A stretch of 64,000 bases of DNA from Mesorhizobium sp. C432A (GTDB lineage: Bacteria > Pseudomonadota > Alphaproteobacteria > Rhizobiales > Rhizobiaceae): assembly GCF_030323145.1 (NCBI RefSeq), contig NZ_CP100470.1, forward strand, positions 5,373,001 through 5,437,000, written 5' to 3'. The notes under the pieces are model-generated. The model did not search any database, was not told the origin of the DNA, and saw only the letters and a program-made list of their open reading frames with translations. This document shows, piece by piece, positions 16,814 through 26,489 of the stretch (positions are counted from its first letter, which is position 1; each line of letters opens with the position of its first letter). Made by a program: the position numbers and the translations under genes.

Positions 16814-17056
16814 ATGTGGTATGTGTATCTTCTGGAGAGTACGGCTGCGGAAGGCGAACGCTATATCGGCATAACGACGGACCTGAAACGACGGCTCGTC
16901 GAGCACAATGCGGGGAAATCCAGCCATACATCCAAGTTTCTGCCGTGGCGGATCGTCACCTATATGGCCTTTTCGAACCAGGCCAAGGCAGCTTCATTCG
17001 AGCGCTATCTCAAATCCGGTTCAGGGCATGCTTTCGCCAACAAGCGCCTGTGGTGA
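16814..17056 (+). CDS. small GIY-YIG nuclease family protein
   Basis: An 80-residue stand-alone GIY-YIG domain. YVYLLES supplies the GIY-like strand and RYIGITTDLKRRLVEHNAG carries YIG, the catalytic Arg of the RR pair and His. Glu in SFERYLKSGSG is the metal ligand. The length matches UPF0213/YhbQ-like proteins, which cut structured or damaged DNA. AAAGGAG precedes the ATG at 16814, making this start better than the upstream in-frame one. It follows two palindromic repeats and precedes the decayed porin. Confidence 0.88.
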   Translation: MWYVYLLESTAAEGERYIGITTDLKRRLVEHNAGKSSHTSKFLPWRIVTYMAFSNQAKAASFERYLKSGSGHAFANKRLW

Positions 17057-17179
17057 TGGCCGCATCACCTGCCGCAAAGGTCCATTATTTCAATAAACTT
17101 CAACAATAACAATTGGTTACAGAGAAAACGCCTGTCGCCGGCTTCACTGTCTTGTTCGATTCTGGCTGGAGGTCAGAAA

Positions 17180-18351
17180 ATGAACATTAAGAGCCTTCTC
17201 CTCGGCTCCGCTGCGGCCTTGATCGCAGTTTCCGGTGCGCGCGCCGCCGACGCCGTCGTCGTCGCCGAGCCGGAACCGGCTGAATACGTCAAGATTTGCG
17301 AACGTTTACGGCGCCGGCTACTTCTACATTCCCGGCACCGAAACCTGCCTGCGCATCGGCGGCTATGTCCGTTACGACATCGGCGTGGGTGATGTCGGCC
17401 GTTCGACGGTGCGAGGTCGTTCGACCATAAGGATGGCGACGAGCAGGATACCTTCTACAAGAATGCCCGTTTCACGCTGAAGACCTGGACCGGCCAGGAA
17501 ACCGAGCTCGGCACCTTGAAGACCTACACCGAGACCCGCTTCAACTTCGGCAACCGCAACGGCTACCCCTCGGCAGACGATCCGACTACCGAAGCAGACG
17601 AGTTCAACTCCAACCCTGCCGGCAACAAGAACGTTTCGCTGAACTTCCCCTGGATCCAGCTCGGTGGCCTGCGCGTCGGTAAAGACGAATCGGCCTTCGA
17701 CACGTTCATCGGCTACGCCGGCAACGTCCTCCAGGATACGCTCGTTCCCTACGGCGACTTCGACACCAACGTCGTCCAGTACTACTTCGATGCGGGCAAC
17801 GGCTTCTCGGCCGTGGTCTCTCTCGAAGAAGGCTCGGGCTTCGACACCATCGACAGCTACGTTCCGCATGTCGTCGGCGGCTTGAAGTACACGCAGGGCT
17901 GGGGCGCCATCACCGGCGTCGTCGCGTACGACAGCAACTAGGAAGAAGTCGCCGGCAAGGTGCGTTTGGACATCACCCCGATGCAGAACCTGTCGCTGTT
18001 CATCATGGGCGGCTACGGCACCGACGACAATTTGACGGACTCGAGCTATGCGATCGACGCCGGCGGCCGCGGCTTCTACAAGCAGTGGGGCGGCAACTGG
18101 GCTTTCTGGGTGGTGGCACCTACACCATCAACGAGAAGACCTCGTTCAATGCCCAGGTCTCGTATGACGAATGGAAGAATCTCGGTGTTGCCGCCAACAT
18201 CGCCTACGACGTTGTTCCCGGCTTCACGGTCACGGCCGAAGTCGACTACCTCAATGCAGGCAAGTTCGACGACGCCAATTTCTCCAACTTCACCAACGCC
18301 GACAAGAAGAGCAGCATCGGCGGTCTCCTCCGCTTCCAGCGCTCGTTCTAC
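17180..18351 (+). pseudogene. porin (RopA/Omp2 type), decayed inverted copy
   Basis: From the ribosome-binding site through codon 40 the sequence matches the intact porin at 15998 essentially base for base. Damage follows: an inserted A near 17300 (GCGAACG versus GCGACG), a compensating one-base loss near 17398, a TAC to TAG nonsense change at 17939-17941, a lost G near 18108, and TAA changed to TAC at 18349-18351, so the normal stop after LRFQRSF is absent. Otherwise the porin sequence is recognisable end to end, for example [20 protein letters not shown] and GVAANIAYDVVPGFTVTAEV. It cannot make a full porin. Confidence 0.93.
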
Positions 18352-18375
18352 CAGGCAGAGCCTGGCTCAAAATCG

Positions 18376-18403
18376 AACCCGGCGGGCAACCGCCGGGTTT
18401 TTT
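18376..18403 (+). terminator. rho-independent terminator of the decayed porin
   Basis: A perfect 10-bp stem (AACCCGGCGG with CCGCCGGGTT) closes a GCAA loop and is followed by TTTTTT. It lies 25 bp after the former porin stop. Confidence 0.9.
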
Positions 18404-18516
18404 GGTCCGTCGCACCTTTTTCAGACCTTGCAGGTGTCGACCACCTTCTCAACGGCTGCCCAGATTGCCGGAAAGGCGACGCGGTGTGCTCATGATGCCT
18501 GGATTCCAGATTCAGA

Positions 18517-20196
18517 TCAGATATCGGCCAAATCGCCGAGGGCCTCAATCAGCGGCTGGATCTCGCTTTCGTAGTTCTTCCACCGCTTGACGGACGACGT
18601 ATAGATAGGCTGGCGGACCTGCCAATCGCTGTAGGTGTTTACAGAGCCCCCCCTGTCAAAAAAGCGCAAGCAGGCATCGTGCCAAGGCAGTCCGAGATAA
18701 TCTATGAGCCGGCGCGACTGCTTCTCTTGATTTTCAATCAACGTCTCGTACCGGTTTTCAAAGATACGGCCCGGGAAAATCTTGTCCCAATGCCGCATCA
18801 GGCGATCGTACTCCCTGTAGTAAAGTCCCAGCGTCTCGAGATCGGCGCTATAGCTATGCGCCGTACTGAACTGCAGGACAAAGCAAGAGATGCAGTTGTC
18901 GATGGCGTCGCGGCGACAATGAATGACACGCGCATTGGGAAAAAGAATGCCAATCAGGCCGACCAACTCGAAATTATGCGGCATCTTGTCGACAATTCGA
19001 AGCGCATCGGGCGCTCGCTCGCGCAGGTAGGCAACGTGCTCCGCAGCCAGCATCGTCGACAACTCAGGCGTCATCAATGCGAGCGCTTCCCTGGGGTTTA
19101 CGTCGGAACCATACCCAAGATCGATTCCATTCGATATGCGTCTAAGCTTGGTTAACTCTCCAGCGCCATGAACAGCGGGGTGGCTGGCGCAGATCTGCTC
19201 AGTCAGTGTTGTGCCCGAGCGGGGCATCCCGACAACGAACACAGGGACCTCCGAGGTATTACCGCGAGCAGACCTTGAAGCCACCAGTTCCGGTGTAAAG
19301 GTTTCGATCAGGGCGTCGACCCAGCGACGGTAGGATTGCAGATCGAATCTCTGGCCGCCGGCCTGATTTCCTTTTTTGAAGTGATCCATCGCCTCCTTGT
19401 AGCGGCGGAGGTCATTGAGCAGTTTTCCGGCGGCGTGATGAAGCGCCGGCGCCCCTTCCGATCCGTGGTTGGGGTCTTGAAGTTCCGTCAGGATCGCCTC
19501 AAGTTCTGGCGGCTCTTCGGCGAATTTGCGCGTGCGTACAAGCGCGTTGTAGGCAGCAGGTATCGCAATGCGTCGTTCTATTGCCTCTTTCAGATGAGTC
19601 GCGGCTTCGTCCATACGGCCGAGACTTGCCAGCGCGCGAGGCAACCCTAACCGGGCCGCGGGATGATCTCGATCGACCCTGAGCGCCTTCTCGTAGAGAG
19701 GCAGCGCCATTTCCCCCTTGTCAAACGAATTGTATGCATCACCCAAGGCGCAAAGCGCTTCCACAAGATCCGGCTTCAAAGCCAGTGCGTGCTGAATGTG
19801 TTTGATCGCCGGCGTAAACTCGCTGAGCCTCAAATAGGCTTGACCGAGGCTAAGGTGGTAGTAGGGATTTAGAGGCTCCTGCGCGATCGCCCGACCAAAA
19901 TACCGCAGGACCTTCTCGTCGTCGTACCCGATGCCCAGCGTCCCTAGTACGTAGAGGGCCAGTGGATGTTCCGGCGTTCTCGCCAGAACGCGATGACAGA
20001 GTTCTTCCGCCTCAGGCAATCGATTCTGTTGCTGGAACTCGAGCGCCTGCCTCAACATCATATCGTTAGCCTGAGCGCGAGACGGAGCCGCCATTGCGGG
20101 CTGAAGTTTCGGTTGCCCGACCTTCGGCGGTGCGCCCTTCGGTGCTGGTTGGGTTTTAAGGTGCTTGGCCCAAGCGGGCGGCAATCGGTTGCTCAT
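18517..20196 (-). CDS. TPR-repeat sulfotransferase family protein
   Basis: A 559-residue protein. Residues about 40-250 are tetratricopeptide repeats (for example LNPYYHLSLGQAYLRLSEFT and KPDLVEALCALGDAYNSFDK). The C-terminal half is a sulfotransferase-like domain with the PAPS 5'-phosphosulfate loop VFVVGMPRSGTTLTEQICAS (about 325-344) and a second phosphate-binding region ARVIHCRRDAIDNCISCF. No signal peptide is seen, so it is probably cytoplasmic. Such proteins may sulfate lipid, glycan or peptide acceptors held by the TPR arm; the acceptor is unknown. The region is less GC-rich than its neighbours, which may mean later acquisition. Confidence 0.88.
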   Translation of the reverse strand: MSNRLPPAWAKHLKTQPAPKGAPPKVGQPKLQPAMAAPSRAQANDMMLRQALEFQQQNRLPEAEELCHRVLARTPEHPLALYVLGTLGIGYDDEKVLRYFGRAIAQEPLNPYYHLSLGQAYLRLSEFTPAIKHIQHALALKPDLVEALCALGDAYNSFDKGEMALPLYEKALRVDRDHPAARLGLPRALASLGRMDEAATHLKEAIERRIAIPAAYNALVRTRKFAEEPPELEAILTELQDPNHGSEGAPALHHAAGKLLNDLRRYKEAMDHFKKGNQAGGQRFDLQSYRRWVDALIETFTPELVASRSARGNTSEVPVFVVGMPRSGTTLTEQICASHPAVHGAGELTKLRRISNGIDLGYGSDVNPREALALMTPELSTMLAAEHVAYLRERAPDALRIVDKMPHNFELVGLIGILFPNARVIHCRRDAIDNCISCFVLQFSTAHSYSADLETLGLYYREYDRLMRHWDKIFPGRIFENRYETLIENQEKQSRRLIDYLGLPWHDACLRFFDRGGSVNTYSDWQVRQPIYTSSVKRWKNYESEIQPLIEALGDLADI

Positions 20197-20305
20197 TCTA
20201 TCTCGCTAGCAAAACGGATCGGCGAAATCCAGTGCGGCATTGTCATCTTGCGCCCAACATGCCTCCACGCTAGCAAGAAGGCTCATCTTCTCGTGAGCCT
20301 TTGCC

Positions 20306-21418
20306 ATGCGCCAGCGCCCTGCCCTCACGCCGCTTGTCGGCGCGCTTTCCTCCACGGTGCCGTTTGTCGGACCGGAAGCGCAGGAGCGCGAGCGCGGACG
20401 TGCGTTTCGCGCCCGCATCGGCGCCAATGAGAGCAGTTTCGGGCCTTCGCCGCGCGTTATCGAGCGCATGGAGAGCGTCGCGCGTGACCAGTGGATGTAT
20501 TGCGATCCCGACAATTACGAGTTGAAGCAGGCTGCGGCCGCCCATCTCGGCATCGGCGCCGAAAACGTCGTGGTCGGCGAAGGCATAGACGGGCTGCTCA
20601 GCCTGGTGGCGCGCATGTATGTCGCGCCTGGCGACGCGGTGGTCACCTCGCTCGGCGCCTATCCGACGTTCAATTTCCACATTGCCGGCGTCGGCGGCCG
20701 GCTGGTCACGGTGCCTTACGAAAACGACAAGGAAAGTCTTGACGGCCTGTTGGCGGCGGTCACCCGAGAAAAGGCGCCGCTGGTCTATCTCTCCAACCCG
20801 GACAATCCGATGGGCAGCTGGTGGGAAGCGAGCGAGATCATCGGCTTTATCGAAGCCTTGCCGGAAACCACCATGCTGGTGCTCGACGAGGCCTATGGCG
20901 AATTGGGGCCGACCTCGGCGCTGCCGCCGATCGATGTCGCGCGGCCCAACGTCATCCGCATGCGCACCTTCTCCAAGGCATACGGGCTGGCCGGCATTCG
21001 CTGCGGCTATGCGGTGGCCGAGGCTGAGGTGATCCGCGACTTCGAGAAGATCCGCAACCATTACGGCGTCAGCCGCATGGCGCAGATCGCCGGCGTCGAG
21101 GCGCTGGCCGACCAGGACTGGCTGCACAGCGTGGTGGCGCGAGTCGCTGCCGGACGCACACGTATAGCCGGGATTGCCGAGACGAACGGGCTGAAGCCGC
21201 TGCCATCGGCGACCAATTTCGTCACCATCGATTGCGGCAAGGACGGCGCCTTCGCGCTGAAAGTGCTGCAAAATCTTTTGTCGCGCGACGTGTTCATTCG
21301 CAAACCGATGGCGCCAGGGCTCGACCGTTGCATAAGGGTCAGCGTCGGCCTCGATCATGAGCTCGACATCTTTGCCGAGGAACTGCCCGGCGCGCTCGCC
21401 GCGGCACGGGGAAACTAG
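20306..21418 (+). CDS. PLP-dependent aminotransferase (class I/II, HisC-like)
   Basis: A 370-residue fold-type I aminotransferase. The PLP lysine lies in [14 protein letters not shown] (about residue 224), the Asp that binds the pyridine nitrogen in [11 protein letters not shown], and [11 protein letters not shown] is the conserved Asn segment. The arrangement resembles histidinol-phosphate aminotransferase and related arogenate or alpha-keto acid enzymes. A gene for the true hisC pathway is not nearby, so the substrate stays open. It is divergent from the sulfotransferase with a 109-bp gap. Confidence 0.88.
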   Translation: MRQRPALTPLVGALSSTVPFVGPEAQERERGRAFRARIGANESSFGPSPRVIERMESVARDQWMYCDPDNYELKQAAAAHLGIGAENVVVGEGIDGLLSLVARMYVAPGDAVVTSLGAYPTFNFHIAGVGGRLVTVPYENDKESLDGLLAAVTREKAPLVYLSNPDNPMGSWWEASEIIGFIEALPETTMLVLDEAYGELGPTSALPPIDVARPNVIRMRTFSKAYGLAGIRCGYAVAEAEVIRDFEKIRNHYGVSRMAQIAGVEALADQDWLHSVVARVAAGRTRIAGIAETNGLKPLPSATNFVTIDCGKDGAFALKVLQNLLSRDVFIRKPMAPGLDRCIRVSVGLDHELDIFAEELPGALAAARGN

Positions 21419-21564
21419 CCCGGCCGATTGCCGTCGCGACACGGCCTGCCAATGCCGCCAAAGGCCAAGACAGAACCAGCCGGGCCCCCGGCTTCCGTCG
21501 ATCCAACAACAATCCAACCGTTCAAGGCTGTTGCTTTCGTCCGATCCCGCGCCAGTTCTTGAGC

Positions 21565-21855
21565 ATGGGAGATAACGACCGGCAAAAGGCGGTGCAGGCG
21601 CGCGTGCATGGTAAGGTGCAAGGCGTCGGCTATCGGATGTGGGCGCGACGCGAAGCGATAGGGCTTGGCCTCGTAGGTTGGGTACGCAATGAACGAGACG
21701 GCACGGTGACGGCCTCGATTGCCGGTGCCGATGCTGCGGTTTCCACAATGATCGAACGGCTCCGGCAAGGGCCACGGGGTGCTTCGGTTTCGAAGGTCGA
21801 GATCCAAGAATTCGAACTCCTCGACGCGCCCATCGACTTTCGGATCATTGTCTAG
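21565..21855 (+). CDS. acylphosphatase
   Basis: A 96-residue acylphosphatase, which hydrolyses carboxyl-phosphate bonds. The two signature elements are [18 protein letters not shown], with catalytic Arg in VGYR, and [15 protein letters not shown], with catalytic Asn. ATG 21565 is chosen over TTG 21559. The domain is complete and single. The physiological substrate of small bacterial acylphosphatases is generally unknown. Confidence 0.93.
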   Translation: MGDNDRQKAVQARVHGKVQGVGYRMWARREAIGLGLVGWVRNERDGTVTASIAGADAAVSTMIERLRQGPRGASVSKVEIQEFELLDAPIDFRIIV

Positions 21856-21924
21856 ACGGAACCACTTTATTGCCGCTTGAATTAATCGAACGTTCGTTTT
21901 ATTACTAAATACCGGGAGGCGATC

Positions 21925-22581
21925 ATGGCACGCACAACGGGATCCGATGGCGAAAAAACTGAAGCGGCCGTCCGCGAGGCGGCGGTCAGCCTGATCGCCC
22001 GCTTCGGCTATGAGGCGACGTCGATGCGACAGCTTGCCGCCGAGGTCGGCGTCCAGGCGGCCGCGCTCTACCGCTATTTTCCGACGAAGGAAGACCTGCT
22101 GTTCACGCTGATGCGCGAACATATGGAAGGGCTGATCGAAGCGTGGGACGCCGCACGCCCCGACGCAGCCGATCCGGCAATGCGGCTTGCCGCCTATGTC
22201 GAAAACCACATCGCTTTCCACATCGAGCGCCGCCACTCCACCCATGTCTCGAACATGGAATTGCGCAGCCTGTCGCATGACCGGCTGACGCAGATCCTTC
22301 GCATGCGCACCGCCTATGAGAAGGAGTTGCGCGCCATCCTGCGCGACGGCGCGGAGGCCGGCGCCTTCAGTGTCGATGACACCGGGCTCACTGCCATGGC
22401 CCTGATCCAGATGATGACCGGCGTCATCGTCTGGTTCCGGCCGGGCGAGCGGCTGTCGATGGCTGAAGTCACGGCGACATATCTTTCAATGACAATGCGC
22501 CTGGTTGGCGCGAACATAGACGGCAAGACTTACAGCGCCGCGCGTCCCTTCGGACGCGCAAAGGACGCTGTAGCATTTTGA
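21925..22581 (+). CDS. TetR family regulator of the leucine catabolism operon
   Basis: A 218-residue TetR-type repressor with the DNA-binding domain at residues about 10-60 (AAVSLIARFGYEATSMRQLA and QAAALYRYFPTKEDLL). The remainder is an all-helical ligand domain. GGGAGG precedes the ATG. It lies 65 bp upstream of ivd in the same direction, so control of ivd-mccB-mccA, perhaps with an acyl-CoA ligand, is likely but inferred. Its last 16 or so codons (SAARPFGRAKDAVAF and stop) are written inside a dispersed two-hairpin repeat, so the native C-terminus was probably replaced. Confidence 0.88.
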   Translation: MARTTGSDGEKTEAAVREAAVSLIARFGYEATSMRQLAAEVGVQAAALYRYFPTKEDLLFTLMREHMEGLIEAWDAARPDAADPAMRLAAYVENHIAFHIERRHSTHVSNMELRSLSHDRLTQILRMRTAYEKELRAILRDGAEAGAFSVDDTGLTAMALIQMMTGVIVWFRPGERLSMAEVTATYLSMTMRLVGANIDGKTYSAARPFGRAKDAVAF

Positions 22582-22631
22582 TTTCGCGCATGATCCTTTC
22601 CGAAAATCAAAGTTGATTTCGGGGTCATGCG
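22533..22631. repeat. two-hairpin dispersed repeat, copy A (tetR end)
   Basis: The first hairpin is CAGCGCCGCGCGTCC / GGACGCGCAAAGGACGCTG (about 22533-22571). The second is GCGCATGATCCTTTCCGAAA / TTTCGGGGTCATGCG. The unit aligns along its length with 41432-41535 on the same strand. It covers the 3' end of tetR and the gap to ivd. Confidence 0.85.
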
Positions 22632-22646
22632 GCAGGAGGGAACGGC

Positions 22647-23810
22647 ATGTACACGAACACACTCAGCTTCGGGCATGACGAGGACATCGAGGCGCTGCGC
22701 GATCTGGTGCGCCGCTTTGCCCAGGAGAAAATAGCGCCGATTGCTGCCGAGATCGACCGCAGCAATCAATTCCCCACGCATCTGTGGAAAGAGCTCGGCG
22801 CGCTCGGCCTTCTCGGCATCACCGCCGATCCCGATTTCGGCGGCAGCGGCATGGGCTATCTCGCCCATGTCATTGCGGTGGAAGAGATTTCGCGCGCCTC
22901 GGGCTCGGTCGGCCTTTCCTACGGCGCCCATTCGAACCTCTGCGTCAACCAGATCAACCGCTGGGCGACGCCGGCGCAGAAGGAGAAATTCCTGCCGGCA
23001 TTGTGCTCGGGCGAAAGGGCAGGTGCGCTGGCCATGTCGGAATCGGGCGCCGGCTCCGACGTCGTCTCGCTCAAGCTGCGCGCCGAAAAGCGCAATGACC
23101 GCTATGTGCTCAACGGCTCGAAAATGTGGATCACCAACGGCCCCGATGCTGAAACGCTGGTGGTCTACGCCAAGACCGATCCCGAGCGGAAATCGCGCGG
23201 CATCACCGCCTTCATCGTCGAAAAGACGATGGCCGGCTTCTCGGCATCGCCAAAGCTCGACAAGCTCGGCATGCGCGGCTCCAACACCGGCGAACTGGTG
23301 TTCGACAATGTCGAGGTGCCCTATGACAATGTGCTGCATGAGGAGGGCCGCGGCGTCGAGGTCCTGATGTCGGGCCTCGACTACGAGCGCACCGTGCTCG
23401 CCGGCGGACCGCTCGGGCTGATGGCGGCCTGTCTCGACGTGGCGATCCCCTATGTGCATGAGCGCAAGCAGTTCGGCCAGCCGATCGGCGAGTTCCAGCT
23501 CGTGCAGGGCAAACTTGCAGACATGTATTCGACGATGAACGCCGCGCGCGCTTACGTTTATGCTGTCGCGGCTGCCTGCGATCGCGGCCAGACGACACGC
23601 AAGGATGCTGCCGGCTGCGTGCTGTTTGCCGCCGAAAAGGCGACGCTGATGGCGCTCGACGCCATCCAGCTGCTTGGCGGCAACGGCTATACCAACGAGT
23701 ATCCGACCGGCCGGCTGTTGCGCGACGCCAAGCTCTACGAGATCGGCGCCGGCACCAGCGAGATCCGCCGCTGGCTGATCGGGCGCGAGATCATGGCGGA
23801 AGGGGTTTAG
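22647..23810 (+). CDS. ivd: isovaleryl-CoA dehydrogenase
   Basis: A 387-residue acyl-CoA dehydrogenase that oxidises isovaleryl-CoA to 3-methylcrotonyl-CoA in leucine breakdown, passing electrons to ETF. The catalytic base is Glu-247 in [13 protein letters not shown], the position used by isovaleryl-CoA dehydrogenases. [17 protein letters not shown] (about 87-103) is typical of this subfamily, and FAD contacts lie in [11 protein letters not shown] and [20 protein letters not shown] precedes the ATG. It starts the ivd-mccB-macro-mccA operon; the ETF-QO that receives its electrons is encoded at 35773-37452. Confidence 0.94.
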   Translation: MYTNTLSFGHDEDIEALRDLVRRFAQEKIAPIAAEIDRSNQFPTHLWKELGALGLLGITADPDFGGSGMGYLAHVIAVEEISRASGSVGLSYGAHSNLCVNQINRWATPAQKEKFLPALCSGERAGALAMSESGAGSDVVSLKLRAEKRNDRYVLNGSKMWITNGPDAETLVVYAKTDPERKSRGITAFIVEKTMAGFSASPKLDKLGMRGSNTGELVFDNVEVPYDNVLHEEGRGVEVLMSGLDYERTVLAGGPLGLMAACLDVAIPYVHERKQFGQPIGEFQLVQGKLADMYSTMNAARAYVYAVAAACDRGQTTRKDAAGCVLFAAEKATLMALDAIQLLGGNGYTNEYPTGRLLRDAKLYEIGAGTSEIRRWLIGREIMAEGV

Positions 23811-23811
23811 C

Positions 23812-25419
23812 ATGGCCGTACTCCAAACCCAGATCTCGCCCTCCTCCGAAACCTACCTCGCCAATGCCGAGCGCATGCGGGCGCTGGTTGCCGACATTGC
23901 GGACAAGGCGGCAACCGTCGAGCGCGGTGGCTCGGAGGAGGCGCGCGAGCGTCATGTTTCGCGCGGCAAGCTGTTGCCGCGCGAGCGGCTGGCGCAATTG
24001 CTCGACACCGGCTCGCCTTTCCTCGAGATCGGCCAGTTCGCGGCATGGTCCATGTATGGCGAGGAGATTTCCTCGGCCGGCATCATCGCCGGCGTCGGCC
24101 GTGTCGAAGGGACCGAGGTGATGGTCGTGGTCAACGACGCCACGGTGAAGGGCGGCACCTATTATCCGCTCACGGTGAAGAAGCATTTGCGCGCGCAGGA
24201 GATCGCGCTGCAAAACAATCTGCCTTGCGTCTATCTGGTCGACAGCGGCGGCGCCAACCTGCCCAACCAGGACGAGGTGTTTCCCGACCGCGAGCATTTC
24301 GGCCGCATCTTCTACAACCAGGCCAACATGTCGGCGGCCGGCATTCCGCAGATCGCCTGCGTCATGGGCTCATGTACTGCGGGCGGCGCCTATGTGCCGG
24401 CAATGTCGGACGAGACGATCATGGTGCGCAACCAGGCGACCATTTTTCTCGGCGGCCCGCCTCTGGTGAAGGCGGCTACGGGCGAAGATGTCAGCGCCGA
24501 GGAGCTTGGCGGCGCCGACGTGCACACCAGGCTGTCCGGTGTCGCCGACCACTATGCGCTGGACGACGAACATGCGCTCGCGATTTGCCGGCGCATCGTC
24601 AAAAACCTCAACCGGCGCAAGACTGTAAGCTTGACCTTACAGAAACCCATGCCGCCGCTTCATGACGCGCAGGAACTCTACGGCATCGTGCCGACGGATC
24701 TGCGCCAGCCCTATGATGTGCGCGAGGTGATCGCGCGCGTCGTCGACGGCTCCGATTTCGACGAGTTCAAGCAGAATTACGGCACCACGCTGGTCACCGG
24801 CTTTGCCCATCTTCAGGGCATGCCGGTCGGCATCATCGCCAACAATGGCGTGCTGTTTTCCGAAAGTGCTGTGAAGGGCGCGCATTTCATCGAACTGTGC
24901 TGCCAGCGCAAGATCCCGCTGATCTTCCTGCAGAACATCACCGGCTTCATGGTCGGGCGAAAGTACGAGGCCGGCGGCATCGCCAAGGACGGCGCCAAGC
25001 TGGTGATGGCGGTTGCCACCGCCAAGGTGCCGAAGGTGACGATGATCATCGGCGGGTCGTTCGGCGCCGGCAATTACGGCATGTGCGGCCGCGCCTACTC
25101 GCCGCGCTTCCTGTGGATGTGGCCGAACGCGCGCATTTCGGTGATGGGCGGCGAACAGGCGGCGACCGTGCTGGCGGTGGTCAAGCGCGAGGGCATCGAG
25201 CGCAAGGGCGGTGAGTGGAGCGCGGACGAGGAAGCGAAATTCAAGAAGCCGATCCTGATGAAATACGAGCATGAGGGCCACCCGCTCTACTCCTCGGCGC
25301 GGCTGTGGGACGACGGCATCATCGATCCGGGGAAAACGCGCGAAGTGCTCGCGCTCAGCCTTTCGGCCGCGCTCAACGCCGACATCGAAGAAACGAAGTT
25401 CGGCGTGTTCAGGATGTAG
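23812..25419 (+). CDS. mccB: methylcrotonoyl-CoA carboxylase carboxyltransferase (beta) subunit
   Basis: A 535-residue carboxyltransferase that moves CO2 from carboxybiotin to 3-methylcrotonyl-CoA. Two crotonase-fold halves are visible: residues about 30-280 with [20 protein letters not shown] (a region that distinguishes this enzyme from propionyl-CoA carboxylase) and [16 protein letters not shown], and about 290-535 with [20 protein letters not shown] and [16 protein letters not shown]. The ATG lies one base after the ivd stop, so translation is coupled. Its partner mccA is about 1.5 kb downstream, separated by three small genes. Confidence 0.95.
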   Translation: MAVLQTQISPSSETYLANAERMRALVADIADKAATVERGGSEEARERHVSRGKLLPRERLAQLLDTGSPFLEIGQFAAWSMYGEEISSAGIIAGVGRVEGTEVMVVVNDATVKGGTYYPLTVKKHLRAQEIALQNNLPCVYLVDSGGANLPNQDEVFPDREHFGRIFYNQANMSAAGIPQIACVMGSCTAGGAYVPAMSDETIMVRNQATIFLGGPPLVKAATGEDVSAEELGGADVHTRLSGVADHYALDDEHALAICRRIVKNLNRRKTVSLTLQKPMPPLHDAQELYGIVPTDLRQPYDVREVIARVVDGSDFDEFKQNYGTTLVTGFAHLQGMPVGIIANNGVLFSESAVKGAHFIELCCQRKIPLIFLQNITGFMVGRKYEAGGIAKDGAKLVMAVATAKVPKVTMIIGGSFGAGNYGMCGRAYSPRFLWMWPNARISVMGGEQAATVLAVVKREGIERKGGEWSADEEAKFKKPILMKYEHEGHPLYSSARLWDDGIIDPGKTREVLALSLSAALNADIEETKFGVFRM

Positions 25420-25949
25420 ATGAGCAAGTTCGGCGAACGGATACATGTCCACACCGGCGACATCACCAGGCTTGCGGTCGATGCCATCGTCAACGCCGCC
25501 AATTCCTCGCTGCTGGGCGGCGGCGGCGTCGACGGCGCCATTCACCGCGCCGCAGGCCCGGAGCTCGAATTCGAATGCCGGATGCTGAACGGCTGCAAGG
25601 TCGGCGAAGCAAAGCTTACCAAGGGCTATCACCTGCCGGCACGTTACATCATCCACACGGTCGGACCTGTCTGGCAAGGCGGCGGAAAAGGCGAAGCCGG
25701 GCTGCTCGCCTCCTGCTATATCAGGTCGCTCGAAATCGCCGCCGCCAGGGATTGCCGGACCGTGGCATTTCCGGCGATCTCCCCGGCATCTACCGTTATC
25801 CGAAAAATGAGGCGACGCAGATTGCCGTTGGCATCGCAGGTACCTTCGTCGGACAGAACTCAACGCCCGAAACAGTTATTTTCTGCTGCTTCGACGAGCC
25901 AACAGCTCAACTATACCGACAAGCCGTTGCTGCCATTGAAGGATGCTAG
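25420..25949 (+). pseudogene. macro domain (ADP-ribose-binding) protein, frameshifted
   Basis: The frame from ATG 25420, immediately after the mccB stop, gives a macro domain: [20 protein letters not shown], then [26 protein letters not shown] and TVAFPAIS. At about 25782-25784 one base is missing. The alternative frame then continues with the expected [15 protein letters not shown] and runs to 25949. With one base restored the protein would be about 177 residues and resemble O-acetyl-ADP-ribose deacetylases. The unshifted frame ends at 25962 with an unrelated tail lacking the last part of the fold. Sequencing error is possible. Confidence 0.82.
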
Positions 25950-26069
25950 TCTGCATGGATAAGATGGTTCATCCACCTACGCAAAAGAAATTTTCGGTGA
26001 GCAGGCTGGCGGCACTGGAGAATAGACGCTATTGTTCATCCCGCATTGGGCAACGGGGATGGGGTAAAG

Positions 26070-26444
26070 ATGAGGCCGAAATATTCGGGAAAAACGACTG
26101 CGTCGGTACTTGCAGTCTTGCTTATATTTGCGGTACCCGGCGTTGGCGCCGCGGCATCGCTGGCGGGAAGCAAAGGCGACATCCATTTCTATCCGTATTT
26201 GCCGAAAAGCCCGAAAGACCAGTGCACCATGGCTTACAACGCCTATGTGGCCGCCGGCGGCCATTCGGCCTATGCGACCACGCCCTATGCCCGGATCCGT
26301 TCGTTGTACATCATCTGCGGCTCGGGCTTGAATGCACCGTCACAGAAGGCTGCCGAAGAACGGGCGATGAAATCCTGCGAGTCCGCCCGCAGCCATTACA
26401 AGGTCATTACAGGGGCGGGCTGCGAAGTTGCGGCATCGAAGTAG
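26070..26444 (+). CDS. small secreted protein of unknown function (paralogue 1)
   Basis: A 124-residue protein with a signal peptide (ASVLAVLLIFAVPGVGAAA). The mature part has three cysteines and the shared pattern LAGSKGD...C..AYNAYVAA.GHSAYATT.Y.R...LYIICG..LNAPSQKAAEE.A..SC......K......C..AASK, also seen in the next gene. It may be periplasmic and disulfide-bonded. ATG 26070 follows GGGTAAAG and starts the signal peptide. I do not recognise the family. It lies inside the leucine catabolism operon between the macro gene and mccA. Confidence 0.75.
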   Translation: MRPKYSGKTTASVLAVLLIFAVPGVGAAASLAGSKGDIHFYPYLPKSPKDQCTMAYNAYVAAGGHSAYATTPYARIRSLYIICGSGLNAPSQKAAEERAMKSCESARSHYKVITGAGCEVAASK

Positions 26445-26489
26445 GCCGACAAGCATCGGCTTGGGCATTTTTCAAATGGGCGGCGCAAG

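Noticed and set aside
16445-16927. Minus-strand frame of 160 residues across the tRNA-Ser region
   Set aside because: It is the antisense of the tRNA and the palindromic repeats; the SNPRE-type peptide is a known artefact of tRNA-Ser antisense translation.
20270-21775. Minus-strand frame of 501 residues opposite the aminotransferase
   Set aside because: Shadow of a gene with clear PLP motifs; it also crosses the acylphosphatase gene.
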